Counted from the first letter of the stretch, positions 1 to 7,732 are shown. The stretch is 26,915 nt of DNA from Erysipelotrichaceae bacterium (GCA_003520745.1 DOUE01000005.1:2570-29484); one strand, 5' to 3'. Translations and numbers: made by a program. Notes: generated by a model not told the origin, from the letters alone.

Positions 1-718
1 CCGCGGATCCGGTACGAGCGAAGAGGACCATCGAAGCCAGGGCGACGAAGAATCCGCAAAGCGCGAAAATCATGAGTCTTGTTTTACGGACGTCGATGCC
101 GGCCAGATGCGCCGCTTCTTCGTTGCTTCCGTTGGCATAGACATATCTTCCGAAATAGGTTTTATTGAGGATGAAACTGCCGGTCCCCACGACGATCAAC
201 ATCAAGATGACGCCGACCGGGATGAATCCTAAGACATACCCCTGACCCAAATACTTGAAACTCGGAGGCAGGTTGAGGATGACGCTTTGATTCGCGGCGA
301 TATAGGATAAGCCTTGATACGCCGTCAGCGTACCCAAGGTTACGATCAACGGATGGACTTTCAGCGTTATGGCCATAAAACCGTTGAATAGACCCAAGAC
401 GACCCCCAGCATGCATCCGATCAACACCGCGACCGGTACGGGGAGCCCGACATTCTTCATCAAGGTCGCCGTGACGACGCCGACCAAGGACATCTGCCAT
501 CCGATCGACAAATCCATCCCGCCGCCGATCATGACGAAGGCCAAGCCGACCGCCGCGATGATGACATAGGATTGTTGGACGAAAATGTTGGTGATGTTTT
601 GTACGGTCAGGAAATAGGGGGTCAGGATTGAGAATAGGATCATCAGTCCGATCAAGACGAAGAAAATCACGTATTTCTTCAAGAGCGCAACGATTTTATC
701 TTTATTGATTGTTTTCAT
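1..718 (-). CDS. Sugar ABC transporter permease, RbsC-like (3' end cut off by window edge)
   Basis: Membrane subunit of a ribose/galactose-type ABC importer; it should form the sugar channel that is driven by the ATPase encoded just upstream. About 239 codons are visible, from the ATG at 718 to the window edge, with no stop. Seen: a hydrophobic N-terminal helix, the family-typical stretch GGGMDLSIGWQMSL, and near the edge FGRYVYANGSNEEAAHLAGI, which matches the cytoplasmic EAA-like loop of RbsC-type permeases that contacts the ATPase. The start has a GGAG ribosome binding site and lies 13 bases after the ATPase stop, so the two are co-transcribed. The family usually has about 310-340 residues, so roughly 80-100 are missing to the left. 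The family is clear; the substrate is not readable from sequence. Confidence 0.9.
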   Translation of the reverse strand, partial: MKTINKDKIVALLKKYVIFFVLIGLMILFSILTPYFLTVQNITNIFVQQSYVIIAAVGLAFVMIGGGMDLSIGWQMSLVGVVTATLMKNVGLPVPVAVLIGCMLGVVLGLFNGFMAITLKVHPLIVTLGTLTAYQGLSYIAANQSVILNLPPSFKYLGQGYVLGFIPVGVILMLIVVGTGSFILNKTYFGRYVYANGSNEEAAHLAGIDVRKTRLMIFALCGFFVALASMVLFARTGSA

Positions 719-731
719 AGGGTCTCCGTTT

Positions 732-2210
732 CTACCGTAGGTTGGAAGCGAGTTCCAATACCCGCACCTGGCTGAATTCTTCTTTCTTCAATTCGCCGGT
801 CAACCTTCCTCCCGACAAGACGATGATGCGGTCCGACATTCCCAACAACTCGGCCATATCCGAGGTGATCATGAGGATCGCTTTGCCTTCCGAGGAAAGC
901 TTCACCATCAGTTCGTAGATTTCCTGTTTGGCCCCGACATCGATCCCGCGGGTCGGTTCATCGAAAATCAGAATGTCGGAATTGGTCGCCAAGGTCTTCG
1001 CCAACACCACTTTCTGCTGGTTCCCGCCGGACAGGTTTTTCACTAATTGTTGGATGCTGGGGGTTTTGATGGAGAAGAGTCCGACGTAATGCTCCGCCTG
1101 TTCTTTTTCGCGTTTGCGGTCCAACAGGATTCCCCGTGAGATTTTCCGTAGGTTTGCGATCGTCGCATTCCACGCGATCGGCTTCTCAAGGAAACATCCT
1201 TGTTGCTTGCGGTCTTCCGGGATCAATCCGATGCCGTGACGGATCGCATCCGAAGGCAAATGGATCTTGACCCGTTGTCCCTTGACGATGATTTCGCCGG
1301 ATTCCGATTTGTCCGCCCCATAGATCATGCGTGCCAGTTCCGTTCGACCGGCGCCGATCAAACCGGCCAGGCCAAGGATTTCACCCCGATGCAATCGAAA
1401 CGAAACATCCGCGTCGCCGTTGCCGGTCAACCCGTTGATTTCAAGGACGACCTCCCCGATATCGCATCGTTTGGCTGGATAGGTATCACTGATTTCACGC
1501 CCGACCATCCGTTGGATCAAACTCTTCCGATCGGTCTTCGCGGTCTCAAGCGTATCCACGTACAGTCCGTCACGCATGACCGTGACCCGGTCGGAAATCT
1601 CGAAGATTTCATCCATGCGGTGGGAGATATAGATGACGGTGACTCCGCTTTCCTTGAGTGTCTTGATGATTTGGAATAGTTTATCGACTTCGGAAACCGA
1701 TAACGGCGCACTGGGTTCATCCATGATCAGGATTTTCGCATCTTTACTGACGGCTTTCGCGATTTCCACGAGTTGTTGGCGCGAGGTCGGAAGTTCGCTG
1801 ATCAAGGCATGGGGATCGATGTCGACGCCCATGCGCGCAAAGACGTCGGATGCTTTTTTCGCCATCCAGGCAGGATCGACGAACTTCCCATGTCGTTCAC
1901 CCAGGCAAATGTTTTCCGCGACGGAAAGCGAATTCACCAAATTGAATTCTTGATAGATGACTTCGATTCCGTTATTCTTCGCATGCAACGGATCCAGTTT
2001 ACGAAAACTCTTCCCGTTGATTTCGATCGTTCCATCATCCGCTTGCACGGCTCCCGCGATGATCTTGATCAGGGTCGATTTCCCCGCCCCGTTCTCACCT
2101 AAAAGGGCATGCACTTCCCCTTTGTGGAAATCGATGGAAAACCGGTTCAGCGCAACGACGCCCGGATATCTTTTCGTAATGTTTCTTGTCGCAAGGACGA
2201 TTTCTCTCAT
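732..2210 (-). CDS. Sugar ABC transporter ATP-binding protein, RbsA/MglA-like (two nucleotide-binding domains)
   Basis: Energises sugar import at the inner face of the membrane. At 492 residues it has the full tandem-domain length of the RbsA/MglA/XylG group. The N-terminal domain has Walker A GENGAGKS (about 38-45) and Walker B ILIMDEPSAPLS. The second domain begins near residue 250 with the degenerate Walker A GLIGAGRTE normal for this group, followed by the signature LSGGNQQK and Walker B DILIFDEPTRGIDVG. The GAGGGG ribosome binding site lies just after an intercistronic hairpin separating it from the binding-protein gene. It is the second gene of a three-gene importer. The LysR regulator encoded divergently from the operon is the likely controller. 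Confidence 0.95.
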   Translation of the reverse strand: MREIVLATRNITKRYPGVVALNRFSIDFHKGEVHALLGENGAGKSTLIKIIAGAVQADDGTIEINGKSFRKLDPLHAKNNGIEVIYQEFNLVNSLSVAENICLGERHGKFVDPAWMAKKASDVFARMGVDIDPHALISELPTSRQQLVEIAKAVSKDAKILIMDEPSAPLSVSEVDKLFQIIKTLKESGVTVIYISHRMDEIFEISDRVTVMRDGLYVDTLETAKTDRKSLIQRMVGREISDTYPAKRCDIGEVVLEINGLTGNGDADVSFRLHRGEILGLAGLIGAGRTELARMIYGADKSESGEIIVKGQRVKIHLPSDAIRHGIGLIPEDRKQQGCFLEKPIAWNATIANLRKISRGILLDRKREKEQAEHYVGLFSIKTPSIQQLVKNLSGGNQQKVVLAKTLATNSDILIFDEPTRGIDVGAKQEIYELMVKLSSEGKAILMITSDMAELLGMSDRIIVLSGGRLTGELKKEEFSQVRVLELASNLR

Positions 2211-2235
2211 GTGGTTCTCCCCTCTGTAAAATGAA

Positions 2236-2266
2236 ACCGAAGTGGTACGGTTGTAACCACTTCGGT
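2236..2266 (-). terminator. Intercistronic hairpin between sugar-binding protein and ATPase genes
   Basis: A perfect 11-bp inverted repeat (2236-2246 with 2256-2266, arms ACCGAAGTGGT/ACCACTTCGGT, 9-base loop) lies 12 bases after the binding-protein stop. Read on the minus strand, it is followed by a short T-rich stretch (TTTCATTTT). It is probably a partial terminator or an mRNA 3'-end stabiliser that keeps binding-protein transcript in excess. The operon must still read through it to reach the ATPase. Confidence 0.65.
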
Positions 2267-2278
2267 GTTCTTCAACCC

Positions 2279-3253
2279 TTAGTTACTCGGCAAGGTCTTG
2301 GCGATCGCATCCGTGATGACGGCGCCTTTATCCCATGTCCCGTCGGCCAATCCCTTGAGGATTTGATAGGTGGCGTCGGGTAGCGGTACCTGGACCCCGT
2401 CGATGGTCGGACCGACGATCGACATCGTCCCTCTGAAGATCGATTCGTTACTTGGCGATTTATTGATAACTTCCATGATCGGATCGGAGTTGTCTCCGCT
2501 GAAGACGGCGATCTTCGCCTTGTCGACACCGCTTTGTCCCATGATGTATTCGTTGACGCCCAACGCCGAATCCGCGTTGTAGGTCAAGATCAAGGAAGCG
2601 TCCGAATTCTGCTGCCACATGTTCTCCATGACGGCGGTCGCATCCGCTGACGTCATGGATTCGCCTTGGGCGACGACGACATCCGCTTTGCCCCAGGCTT
2701 TGATCTTGTCGATGATTCCGTTACTGCGGTTGGTCGAGTCGATCGTCCCGGTTTGCTTGATGACGATGACTTTCGGACGAACGGTCAATCCGGCTTCGGT
2801 TCCGTCGGCTGAGAACGTCTTGATCAACCAATCGATGCCCATCTCGGCGATTTGTTCACCCGCATTGTATTGGTTCATGTTCATCATGACATCGTAGACA
2901 CCCGTATCCGTTCCGGCGACCAAGACCTTAATCCCGGCTTTCTGCGCTTTTTCAATCGCGGCCTGGACGTTGTTGGGATCGACCGGCATCAAGGCGATGA
3001 CTTTGACCTTCATCGCGATGAAGTTTTCGATTTGTTCGAGTTGTTTCGTCGCACTTCCCGCCGCATCGGCGATTTGGACGGTCAATCCGTCTTTTTCGGC
3101 ACGGGTATTGACTTCCCCGGTCAACCAACCGACAAACGGATTGGTCGTATCCGGTACGCTATACCCGATATCCACGCGTGGTTTGCTTTGGCAGGCAGCC
3201 AAGGATAAGCAAAGCATCGATACGACTAACAGACTTAGAATCTTTTTCATCAT
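2279..3253 (-). CDS. Sugar-binding lipoprotein of ABC importer (RbsB/Peripla_BP_4 type)
   Basis: Extracellular receptor that would bind a monosaccharide-like ligand and hand it to the permease. It has 324 residues. It begins with MMKK, a hydrophobic signal and a lipobox ending LAAC, so Cys21 should be lipidated and anchored in a monoderm membrane. Mature features typical of the RbsB fold are IGYSVPDTTNPFVGWL, QIENFIAMKVKVIALMPVD and VLVAGTDTG. An AGGAGG ribosome binding site precedes the paired ATGs; either can be the start and the signal peptide is unaffected. It is the first gene of the operon, 128 bases from the divergent lysR, with a strong promoter and a hairpin behind it. The ligand cannot be named. 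Confidence 0.92.
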   Translation of the reverse strand: MMKKILSLLVVSMLCLSLAACQSKPRVDIGYSVPDTTNPFVGWLTGEVNTRAEKDGLTVQIADAAGSATKQLEQIENFIAMKVKVIALMPVDPNNVQAAIEKAQKAGIKVLVAGTDTGVYDVMMNMNQYNAGEQIAEMGIDWLIKTFSADGTEAGLTVRPKVIVIKQTGTIDSTNRSNGIIDKIKAWGKADVVVAQGESMTSADATAVMENMWQQNSDASLILTYNADSALGVNEYIMGQSGVDKAKIAVFSGDNSDPIMEVINKSPSNESIFRGTMSIVGPTIDGVQVPLPDATYQILKGLADGTWDKGAVITDAIAKTLPSN

Positions 3254-3297
3254 TTCTCCTCCTTCATTGGTGAAATTGTAAGCGTATTCATGCCTTG

Positions 3298-3326
3298 ATT
3301 ATAGGGGACGAACCCTTTACTATCAA
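3298..3326 (-). promoter_or_regulatory. Promoter of the sugar ABC operon
   Basis: On the minus strand there is a -35 box TTGATA (3326-3321), a 17-base spacer and a perfect -10 TATAAT (3303-3298), placed 45 bases before the binding-protein start. It overlaps the opposing lysR promoter; the two -35 boxes share position 3321. Confidence 0.75.
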
Positions 3327-3344
3327 TTCCGTTTATGGTACTAT
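3316..3344 (+). promoter_or_regulatory. Promoter of the lysR-type gene
   Basis: On the plus strand TTTACT (3316-3321), a 17-base spacer and TACTAT (3339-3344) lie 37 bases ahead of the regulator's ATG. It interlocks with the divergent importer promoter, the usual layout for a LysR regulator that represses itself while controlling its neighbour. Confidence 0.55.
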
Positions 3345-3361
3345 TTATTCTATATCGGAAT
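3326..3361. promoter_or_regulatory. Candidate LysR-regulator operator (split inverted repeat)
   Basis: ATTCCG (3326-3331) and CGGAAT (3356-3361) form an inverted repeat with 24 bases between the arms. It lies just upstream of the importer -35 box and over the lysR -10 region, where activating LysR proteins bind. The arms are short, so chance is possible. Confidence 0.3.
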
Positions 3362-3380
3362 ATATAAAAAGGACCTCTCC

Positions 3381-4286
3381 ATGGAAATCAACTACCTCGT
3401 CGAATTCGCATCGATTGCCAGACATCGAAGTTTTTCGTTGGCGGCGGAAGAACTGTGCATATCCCAATCCTCCCTCTCGAAACACATCCAAGCCGTAGAG
3501 AAAGAACTCGGCGTCGCCTTGTTCGACCGTTCGACGCGCAATGTGGTCATCAGCGAATTCGGGAAGATCCTGCTCCCCTACGCCGAACAATTGTGCGAAA
3601 TCAACGATGACATCCAGGCGAGCGTCTATGACTTCATCAACAAAGAAAAGAAGCAACTGTTGATTGCTTCGATCCCGGTCATGGCTCAATACGATATCAC
3701 GGGCATCATCGCGAAATTCCAAAAGGACCACCCGAAAATCAAGTTGATCGTTTCGGAAAACGAGGGGACGGATATCCCGAAGATGCTGGAAGACGGAAGC
3801 TGCGAAGTCGCCTTCACCCGGAAATTCCCCAATGAACAATCCCGTTTCGAATACCTGACGTATCGGTCGGACATGCTTTGCGCGATCCTACCGAAGTCGC
3901 ATCCGTTGGCGAAAAACGAAACCCTCTCTTTAACGCAACTAAAGAACGAAAACTTTCTTTTTTTGGACAAGAAAACACTGATCTACGGCTATTGTTTCAA
4001 CGCCTGTGTCGATGCCGGGTTCACTCCGAACATCACCTATACCGGGCATCGACCGGAAAACATCCTCGACCTGACCGCGCAAGGCGCGGGGGTTTCGCTA
4101 TTGATGAAACATCAGGCCAAGTATTTCAATCATCCCGATGTCGTCAGCGTCTTGATCTCCCCGGCCATCGAAAGCAGTATCTGCCTCACCAAGATGAAGG
4201 ACCACAAACTCTCTTCGACCGGCAGATTGTTTTGGAACTATGTGAAGTCCTACACCGACCTCTTGAATCTTTCGTTGCTTGAATGA
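3381..4286 (+). CDS. LysR-family transcriptional regulator
   Basis: DNA-binding regulator of 301 residues, the standard LysR length. The N-terminal winged helix-turn-helix spans about residues 18-50 (FSLAAEELCISQSSLSKHIQ, then LGVALFDR). The C-terminal co-inducer domain begins near 90 and resembles a type-2 periplasmic binding fold (LIASIPVM..., KIKLIVSENEG). An AAGGA ribosome binding site precedes the ATG. It is transcribed away from the sugar importer with interlocked promoters, so the importer is its likely target. LysR proteins more often sense organic or amino acids than sugars, so the pairing is somewhat unusual. Its stop codon directly abuts the stop of the convergent zinc-ribbon gene, with no room for a terminator between them. 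Confidence 0.93.
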   Translation: MEINYLVEFASIARHRSFSLAAEELCISQSSLSKHIQAVEKELGVALFDRSTRNVVISEFGKILLPYAEQLCEINDDIQASVYDFINKEKKQLLIASIPVMAQYDITGIIAKFQKDHPKIKLIVSENEGTDIPKMLEDGSCEVAFTRKFPNEQSRFEYLTYRSDMLCAILPKSHPLAKNETLSLTQLKNENFLFLDKKTLIYGYCFNACVDAGFTPNITYTGHRPENILDLTAQGAGVSLLMKHQAKYFNHPDVVSVLISPAIESSICLTKMKDHKLSSTGRLFWNYVKSYTDLLNLSLLE

Positions 4287-4664
4287 CTATTGTTTGAGAC
4301 TTGTCCCGCAATACGGACAGAGTTTAAAATCACTCGATACTTCTCTCCCGCAGGACGGACATTTTGGACTCAAAGGGGTCGCGCAATAGGGGCACACCGT
4401 GAAGTCGGCCGAGACCGGTTTTGAACACGAAGGGCATGTCATCGTATTGACCACCGTTTTCACTTCGGGCAGTCTCACTTCTTGTTTCTTCTTGGTCGAT
4501 CCTAGATTCCCTCCGATCGTAAACAATCCAAACAGGAACGCACCGAGGATCGCAATCCGACCCGTGTCCGTTTTGGACGAGGGCTCATCCGAGAAATACG
4601 CCCCCACCGCAAATACAATCAATAGAATCCCAAGAATCGTCCCAATCACCCGACTTGCCTTCAT
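4287..4664 (-). CDS. Small membrane protein with double zinc ribbon
   Basis: It has 125 residues and its function is not recognised beyond the fold. Two hydrophobic helices (about 7-23 and 36-52) are joined by a short polar loop. They are followed by a charged linker and two C-terminal zinc ribbons: Cys77-xx-Cys80 with Cys91-xx-Cys94, and Cys102-xx-Cys105 with Cys116-xx-Cys119, the last pairs in CPYC context. This is the double-zinc-ribbon (DZR) pattern common in small bacterial membrane proteins. The ribosome binding site is a GGGGAT/AGGA stretch. It is a single-gene unit with its own promoter at 4700-4728, convergent and stop-to-stop with the LysR gene. A role in protein-protein contact or membrane scaffolding is only a guess. 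Confidence 0.85.
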   Translation of the reverse strand: MKASRVIGTILGILLIVFAVGAYFSDEPSSKTDTGRIAILGAFLFGLFTIGGNLGSTKKKQEVRLPEVKTVVNTMTCPSCSKPVSADFTVCPYCATPLSPKCPSCGREVSSDFKLCPYCGTSLKQ

Positions 4665-4699
4665 ATCCTATCCCCTTTCTGTTTCGACTTCTTTTGGAT

Positions 4700-4728
4700 A
4701 TCGTACCACCCCGACAAGCGAGCGTCAA
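4700..4728 (-). promoter_or_regulatory. Promoter of the zinc-ribbon gene
   Basis: On the minus strand TTGACG (4728-4723), a 17-base spacer and TACGAT (4705-4700), with TG one base before the -10 (extended -10). It is 36 bases before the ATG. Confidence 0.65.
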
Positions 4729-4778
4729 TCAGGGTTAACACGACGCTTGGTCATCCGAGTCGATGTTTGGTGTAATCG

Positions 4779-4787
4779 TGGTATGAT
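4779..4787 (+). promoter_or_regulatory. Extended -10 promoter of the DUF302 gene
   Basis: TGGTATGAT (4779-4787) is a good extended -10 element with no convincing -35 box at 17 bases. It sits 33 bases before the DUF302 ATG. Confidence 0.4.
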
Positions 4788-4820
4788 GTTGGTATTGAAA
4801 CGACTTGAAAGGAGAATCCG

Positions 4821-5204
4821 ATGATCCAGGAATATTCAAAAACGACGAGTTTATCCTATGAGAAAACCTTAGAAATCTTGAAGGAGCGGCTGATGGAAGA
4901 GAAATTCGGTGTGCTGATCGCCATCGACCTTCCGCAGAAGTTCAAAGAGAAAGGCTTGGAATCGACGGAGAAGTTTACGATCTTGGAAGTATGCAATCCG
5001 TTTGAAGCGTTCAAAGCCGTAGGTTTCGATCCGAAAGTCGCTTACTTTCTTCCCTGCAAACTGATCGTACGGGAAAAAAACGACGTCGGCGTGATCGAAA
5101 TGATCCGACCCTCCAGCATGATCGTCGAGCTTCAGAATCCATCGCTTAACGAATTCGCGTTGGACATCGAGCATACGCTCATCCGCGTCATCGAAAAAGT
5201 TTAA
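4821..5204 (+). CDS. DUF302-family protein
   Basis: A 127-residue cytosolic protein of the DUF302 (TT1751-like) family, whose biochemical role is unknown. The whole length fits the family: an N-terminal helix-strand (LSYEKTLEILKERLMEEKFGVLIAIDL), then the diagnostic FTILEVCNPFEAFKA, KVAYFLPCKLIVRE and VGVIEMIRPSSMI. There is no signal peptide. An AAAGGAG ribosome binding site precedes the ATG. It is a single gene closed by a strong terminator shared with the convergent surface-protein gene. DUF302 proteins often occur near redox or metal genes, but the neighbours here give no firm hint. Confidence 0.88.
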   Translation: MIQEYSKTTSLSYEKTLEILKERLMEEKFGVLIAIDLPQKFKEKGLESTEKFTILEVCNPFEAFKAVGFDPKVAYFLPCKLIVREKNDVGVIEMIRPSSMIVELQNPSLNEFALDIEHTLIRVIEKV

Positions 5205-5218
5205 AGGAATCCACATAT

Positions 5219-5255
5219 AAAAACCGCCCTTGAGAGTTGAGCAAGGGCGGTTTTT
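5219..5255. terminator. Bidirectional rho-independent terminator
   Basis: A perfect 14-bp stem (5219-5232 with 5242-5255; CCGCCCTTG core, 9-base loop) with A-runs on one side and T-runs on the other, so it works in both directions. It ends the DUF302 gene (+) and the fibronectin-repeat gene (-). Confidence 0.92.
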
Positions 5256-5270
5256 CTGTGAAAGAAAGGG

Positions 5271-6680
5271 TCAATACGTGACTGGAACGACAAGATTCAG
5301 AGGTGTCTTGAATTGGATGGTCGGGCTGGTCACCTTCTTTCCGTCATAGATGTACGTGATGCTGAAGTAGTAGTCTGTGTCGGCTTGAAGATATCCCAGG
5401 ATATCCCCGCCGTTATAATAATTGGAATTATCGACGACATAACTGTGAGTGGATGAATCCGAGATGAAGGTCAGATACCCGTCGTCGGGATAGGATGGCG
5501 AAGCGTTCGATTTCGAGATGACGACTTTATACCCTTGGAGACAAGAACAAGTCTCTTCCGTCCAAGTCAGTCGTAAGTAGGAATCCGCACTCTCGATCGA
5601 TAATGCGATTTCATCCGGAGACAACGTCGTTTCTTCTTCATGGGTCGGTAAGCCGGCCGGTGTCGTGACTTTCACCGCATCCGTCGTGACTTTCTTGTCG
5701 TTGTAGACATAGGTGATACTGAAGTAATATTCCGTGTCGGCTTTCAGATATCCCCCGATATCCCCGCCATGATACTCGGACGTGTTGTCGACTTTAAAGT
5801 AGTTCATGGAACGATCCGTGATCCACGCCAAGTAGCCGTCGTCTGGATAGCTCGGTTCGCTGTTGGATTGTGAAATGACGACTTTATAGCCTTGAAGGTT
5901 CGAACTCGGTTCTTTGGTCCAAAGGAGTTTCACATCCCCTTCGCGGACGACCACTTGAAGCTGCAGTGAATCCGGATTCAAATCCGTGCTTGTTTCCGGT
6001 ACGGATAGATTCGCCGGCGTCGTCACTTTGACGGGGTCCGTCGTGACTTTCTTGTCGTTGTAAACATAGGTGATACTAAAATAGTAAGCGGTATTCGGCT
6101 TGAGATAGCCCCCGAAATCCCCTCCGTTGTATTTTACGGAGTTGTCGACTTTGAGGTAGTTCATGGAACGATCGGTGATCCATTTCAGATACCCGTCGTC
6201 GGGATAGGATGGCGACGAATCGGACTTCGAAATGACGATTTTGTACCCTTGTAGGTCGGATGAACTTTCCTTGGTCCAACTCAGTTTCAAATAACCGTCA
6301 TAGACGCCGACTTGCAGTTTCAACTCCGTGGTCGGCGATGGATCCGGTTTCGGATCCGGATTGACTTCCGGTTCTTTCTCTTCCACGACCGGCGTCTCTT
6401 CTTCTTTTTCCTCGACTTCAGGTTCTTTGGGAACCGTCACGGTTTCTTGCGTCTTGGGATCCTGTATTTTGATTTGAGCCTTCAATTCTTCGATGGTCGC
6501 CTCAAGAATGCGGATTTTCTCATCTTGTTTCTCCACTTTCCCAAAGAGGTTTGTCACCATTTCGAAGACATCGACTTCCCCGTTGACAGCTTTCACGAAG
6601 ACCGGGCTAAACACGACAGCTAAAATCATAAGCGGTATGACGGTCAAAACGATGGCTTTCTTTTTGAGCAGTTTCGACAT
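5271..6680 (-). CDS. Exported protein with coiled coil, acidic linker and three fibronectin-III-like repeats
   Basis: Probable cell-surface protein of 469 residues. Residues 8-30 form a hydrophobic signal or membrane anchor, 48-73 a heptad-like coiled coil (KVEKQDEKIRILEATIEELKA region), and 80-117 a Pro/Glu/Lys-rich linker. Three tandem modules of about 105 residues follow (about 118-222, 238-341 and 356-460). Each has a tryptophan strand (LSWTKE), LQGYKVVISKS, PSYPDDGYL, a YNGGD-GGYL turn and YYFSITYVYNDKKVT, which is a fibronectin-III-like beta sandwich. The third module is the most divergent and uniquely carries two cysteines (378 and 380). No LPXTG or lipobox is seen, so anchoring would be through the N-terminal helix. 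The GAGGTGA ribosome binding site lies 37 bases or less after the RsgI-like gene, and the pair sits behind a c-di-GMP riboswitch. The ligand is unknown; adhesion or matrix binding is inferred. Confidence 0.85.
   Translation of the reverse strand: MSKLLKKKAIVLTVIPLMILAVVFSPVFVKAVNGEVDVFEMVTNLFGKVEKQDEKIRILEATIEELKAQIKIQDPKTQETVTVPKEPEVEEKEEETPVVEEKEPEVNPDPKPDPSPTTELKLQVGVYDGYLKLSWTKESSSDLQGYKIVISKSDSSPSYPDDGYLKWITDRSMNYLKVDNSVKYNGGDFGGYLKPNTAYYFSITYVYNDKKVTTDPVKVTTPANLSVPETSTDLNPDSLQLQVVVREGDVKLLWTKEPSSNLQGYKVVISQSNSEPSYPDDGYLAWITDRSMNYFKVDNTSEYHGGDIGGYLKADTEYYFSITYVYNDKKVTTDAVKVTTPAGLPTHEEETTLSPDEIALSIESADSYLRLTWTEETCSCLQGYKVVISKSNASPSYPDDGYLTFISDSSTHSYVVDNSNYYNGGDILGYLQADTDYYFSITYIYDGKKVTSPTIQFKTPLNLVVPVTY
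5301..6329 (-). repeat. Three tandem fibronectin-III-like coding repeats
   Basis: In-frame repeats of about 315 bases lie at roughly 6329-6015, 5969-5658 and 5615-5301. They share blocks encoding SYPDDGYL and YYFSITYVY. Units 1 and 2 are nearly identical in several blocks (ITDRSMNY, YNDKKVTTD), and unit 3 is more diverged, which points to internal duplication with a more recent event between 1 and 2. Confidence 0.85.
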
Positions 6681-6717
6681 TCAGTTCACCTCTTCCATGG
6701 TTCAAGCGTTCGCTTGA

Positions 6718-7638
6718 TTATGCCGACTCGATATCATCTTCATCTTCATCATCAGTATTTTTCTTCGAATCGCTTTTCCCGTTGTTCGTCTTCTCTTTCT
6801 CGGGTTTTACATTTTCTTCATTCGCTTCCTCTTCTTCGACATCATAGGTCGCCCACAACGCTTCAAGTTCATATTTCAACGCTTCCAGATCCTCGCCTTC
6901 CGTCGCTAACCGTGTGACGAATTGGGCGGTGTCGACTCCGACACCATCGAGCGCCGAAATGAACTTCTCGCATAGGCTGGTGAAACGGTCTTGTTTTCGA
7001 ATGACTTGTTCGGCTTTCTTTTCGAGTTGGTCGACGTTTTTCTGACTTGCGACGAATTCGGAGACGCTCAGCCATTCCCCTTCGACTTCAACCATCCCGT
7101 TGATGACATAGAGCCCTAACGGGACGTTCTTTCCATCCGCTTCGAATTTCTCGCGTAAGGTCGCCTTGATGACGGCGACGACGGTCGTGTCTTCGATGCC
7201 TGCGCTCGCAGCGACCGCAGCCTGGATTCGCTGTCCCAGCGAATCTTGTTTCACTTCTTCTTCCGTCTCGTCATCCTCTTCCTCTTCGTCCAAAATCACG
7301 GTCGTCACGATGACATAGTCATCGGAAGTATCCGAACTGACGATGAAGCCGGCGTCGGTGGCGATCACGATCAGTTTCTCGATCGCTTCTTCGATCGGCA
7401 AACCGACCAGACCCGACACATCCAAGGTCAGAGCGTCGTCGTTGAGCGCTTTGATCTCGACGACGATATCATGATAATCCGTGTAGAATTCGAAACTCGG
7501 GTTGATATCGACGCTTACCATGGCATAGACGGATTTCGCCGTCGCGATCGATTCTCTCGCCTTGGAAACAAAGGCATACACCAACATCGTCATCACCAAG
7601 GCTAAGGATAAGCTGACTGCGAATAGTTTTTTGATCAT
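6718..7638 (-). CDS. RsgI-middle-domain membrane protein lacking the anti-sigma domain
   Basis: It has 306 residues from the ATG at 7638, chosen because GCGAGGA precedes it; an in-frame ATG at 7674 has no ribosome binding site. Residues 5-24 are a membrane helix or signal. Residues 38-98 match the middle domain of RsgI-type anti-SigI proteins: YAMVSVDINPSFEF, ALNDDALTL, GLPIEEAIEKLI. The Asn46-Pro47 bond lies in the VDINPS motif at which RsgI proteins are reported to self-cleave. The N-terminal anti-sigma domain that contacts SigI is absent, and no sigma factor gene is nearby. The second half is helical and charged, ending in an acidic/lysine tail (about 268-306) of low complexity. It is the first gene of a two-gene unit behind a c-di-GMP-I riboswitch. 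It is likely an envelope or signalling protein; the exact role is unknown. Confidence 0.75.
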   Translation of the reverse strand: MIKKLFAVSLSLALVMTMLVYAFVSKARESIATAKSVYAMVSVDINPSFEFYTDYHDIVVEIKALNDDALTLDVSGLVGLPIEEAIEKLIVIATDAGFIVSSDTSDDYVIVTTVILDEEEEDDETEEEVKQDSLGQRIQAAVAASAGIEDTTVVAVIKATLREKFEADGKNVPLGLYVINGMVEVEGEWLSVSEFVASQKNVDQLEKKAEQVIRKQDRFTSLCEKFISALDGVGVDTAQFVTRLATEGEDLEALKYELEALWATYDVEEEEANEENVKPEKEKTNNGKSDSKKNTDDEDEDDIESA

Positions 7639-7702
7639 GTGGAATCCTCGCTTTCTCTGTTGATCGATGATCATTGTCTGAACGAATCTTCGACTCCGTA
7701 GA

Positions 7703-7732
7703 TCTTTTTTCTCCTTTGAAATAGAAAAAAGA
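7703..7732 (-). promoter_or_regulatory. Hairpin downstream of the riboswitch with ribosome-binding-like sequence
   Basis: A perfect 10-bp A/T-rich stem (7732-7723 with 7712-7703 on the minus strand, arms TCTTTTTTCT/AGAAAAAAGA) with a 10-base loop; AAAGGAG runs from the loop into the 3' arm. Its 5' arm overlaps by three bases the sequence that could close the riboswitch P1 stem (7730-7736), so the two structures would compete. It is the probable expression platform, although no start codon follows the AAAGGAG at normal spacing. Confidence 0.4.

Noticed and set aside
2210..3253. Autoinducer-2 (Lsr) importer interpretation of the sugar ABC operon
   Set aside because: No lsrK, lsrR, lsrF or lsrG-like genes nearby, a single permease gene in view, and a LysR rather than LsrR regulator.
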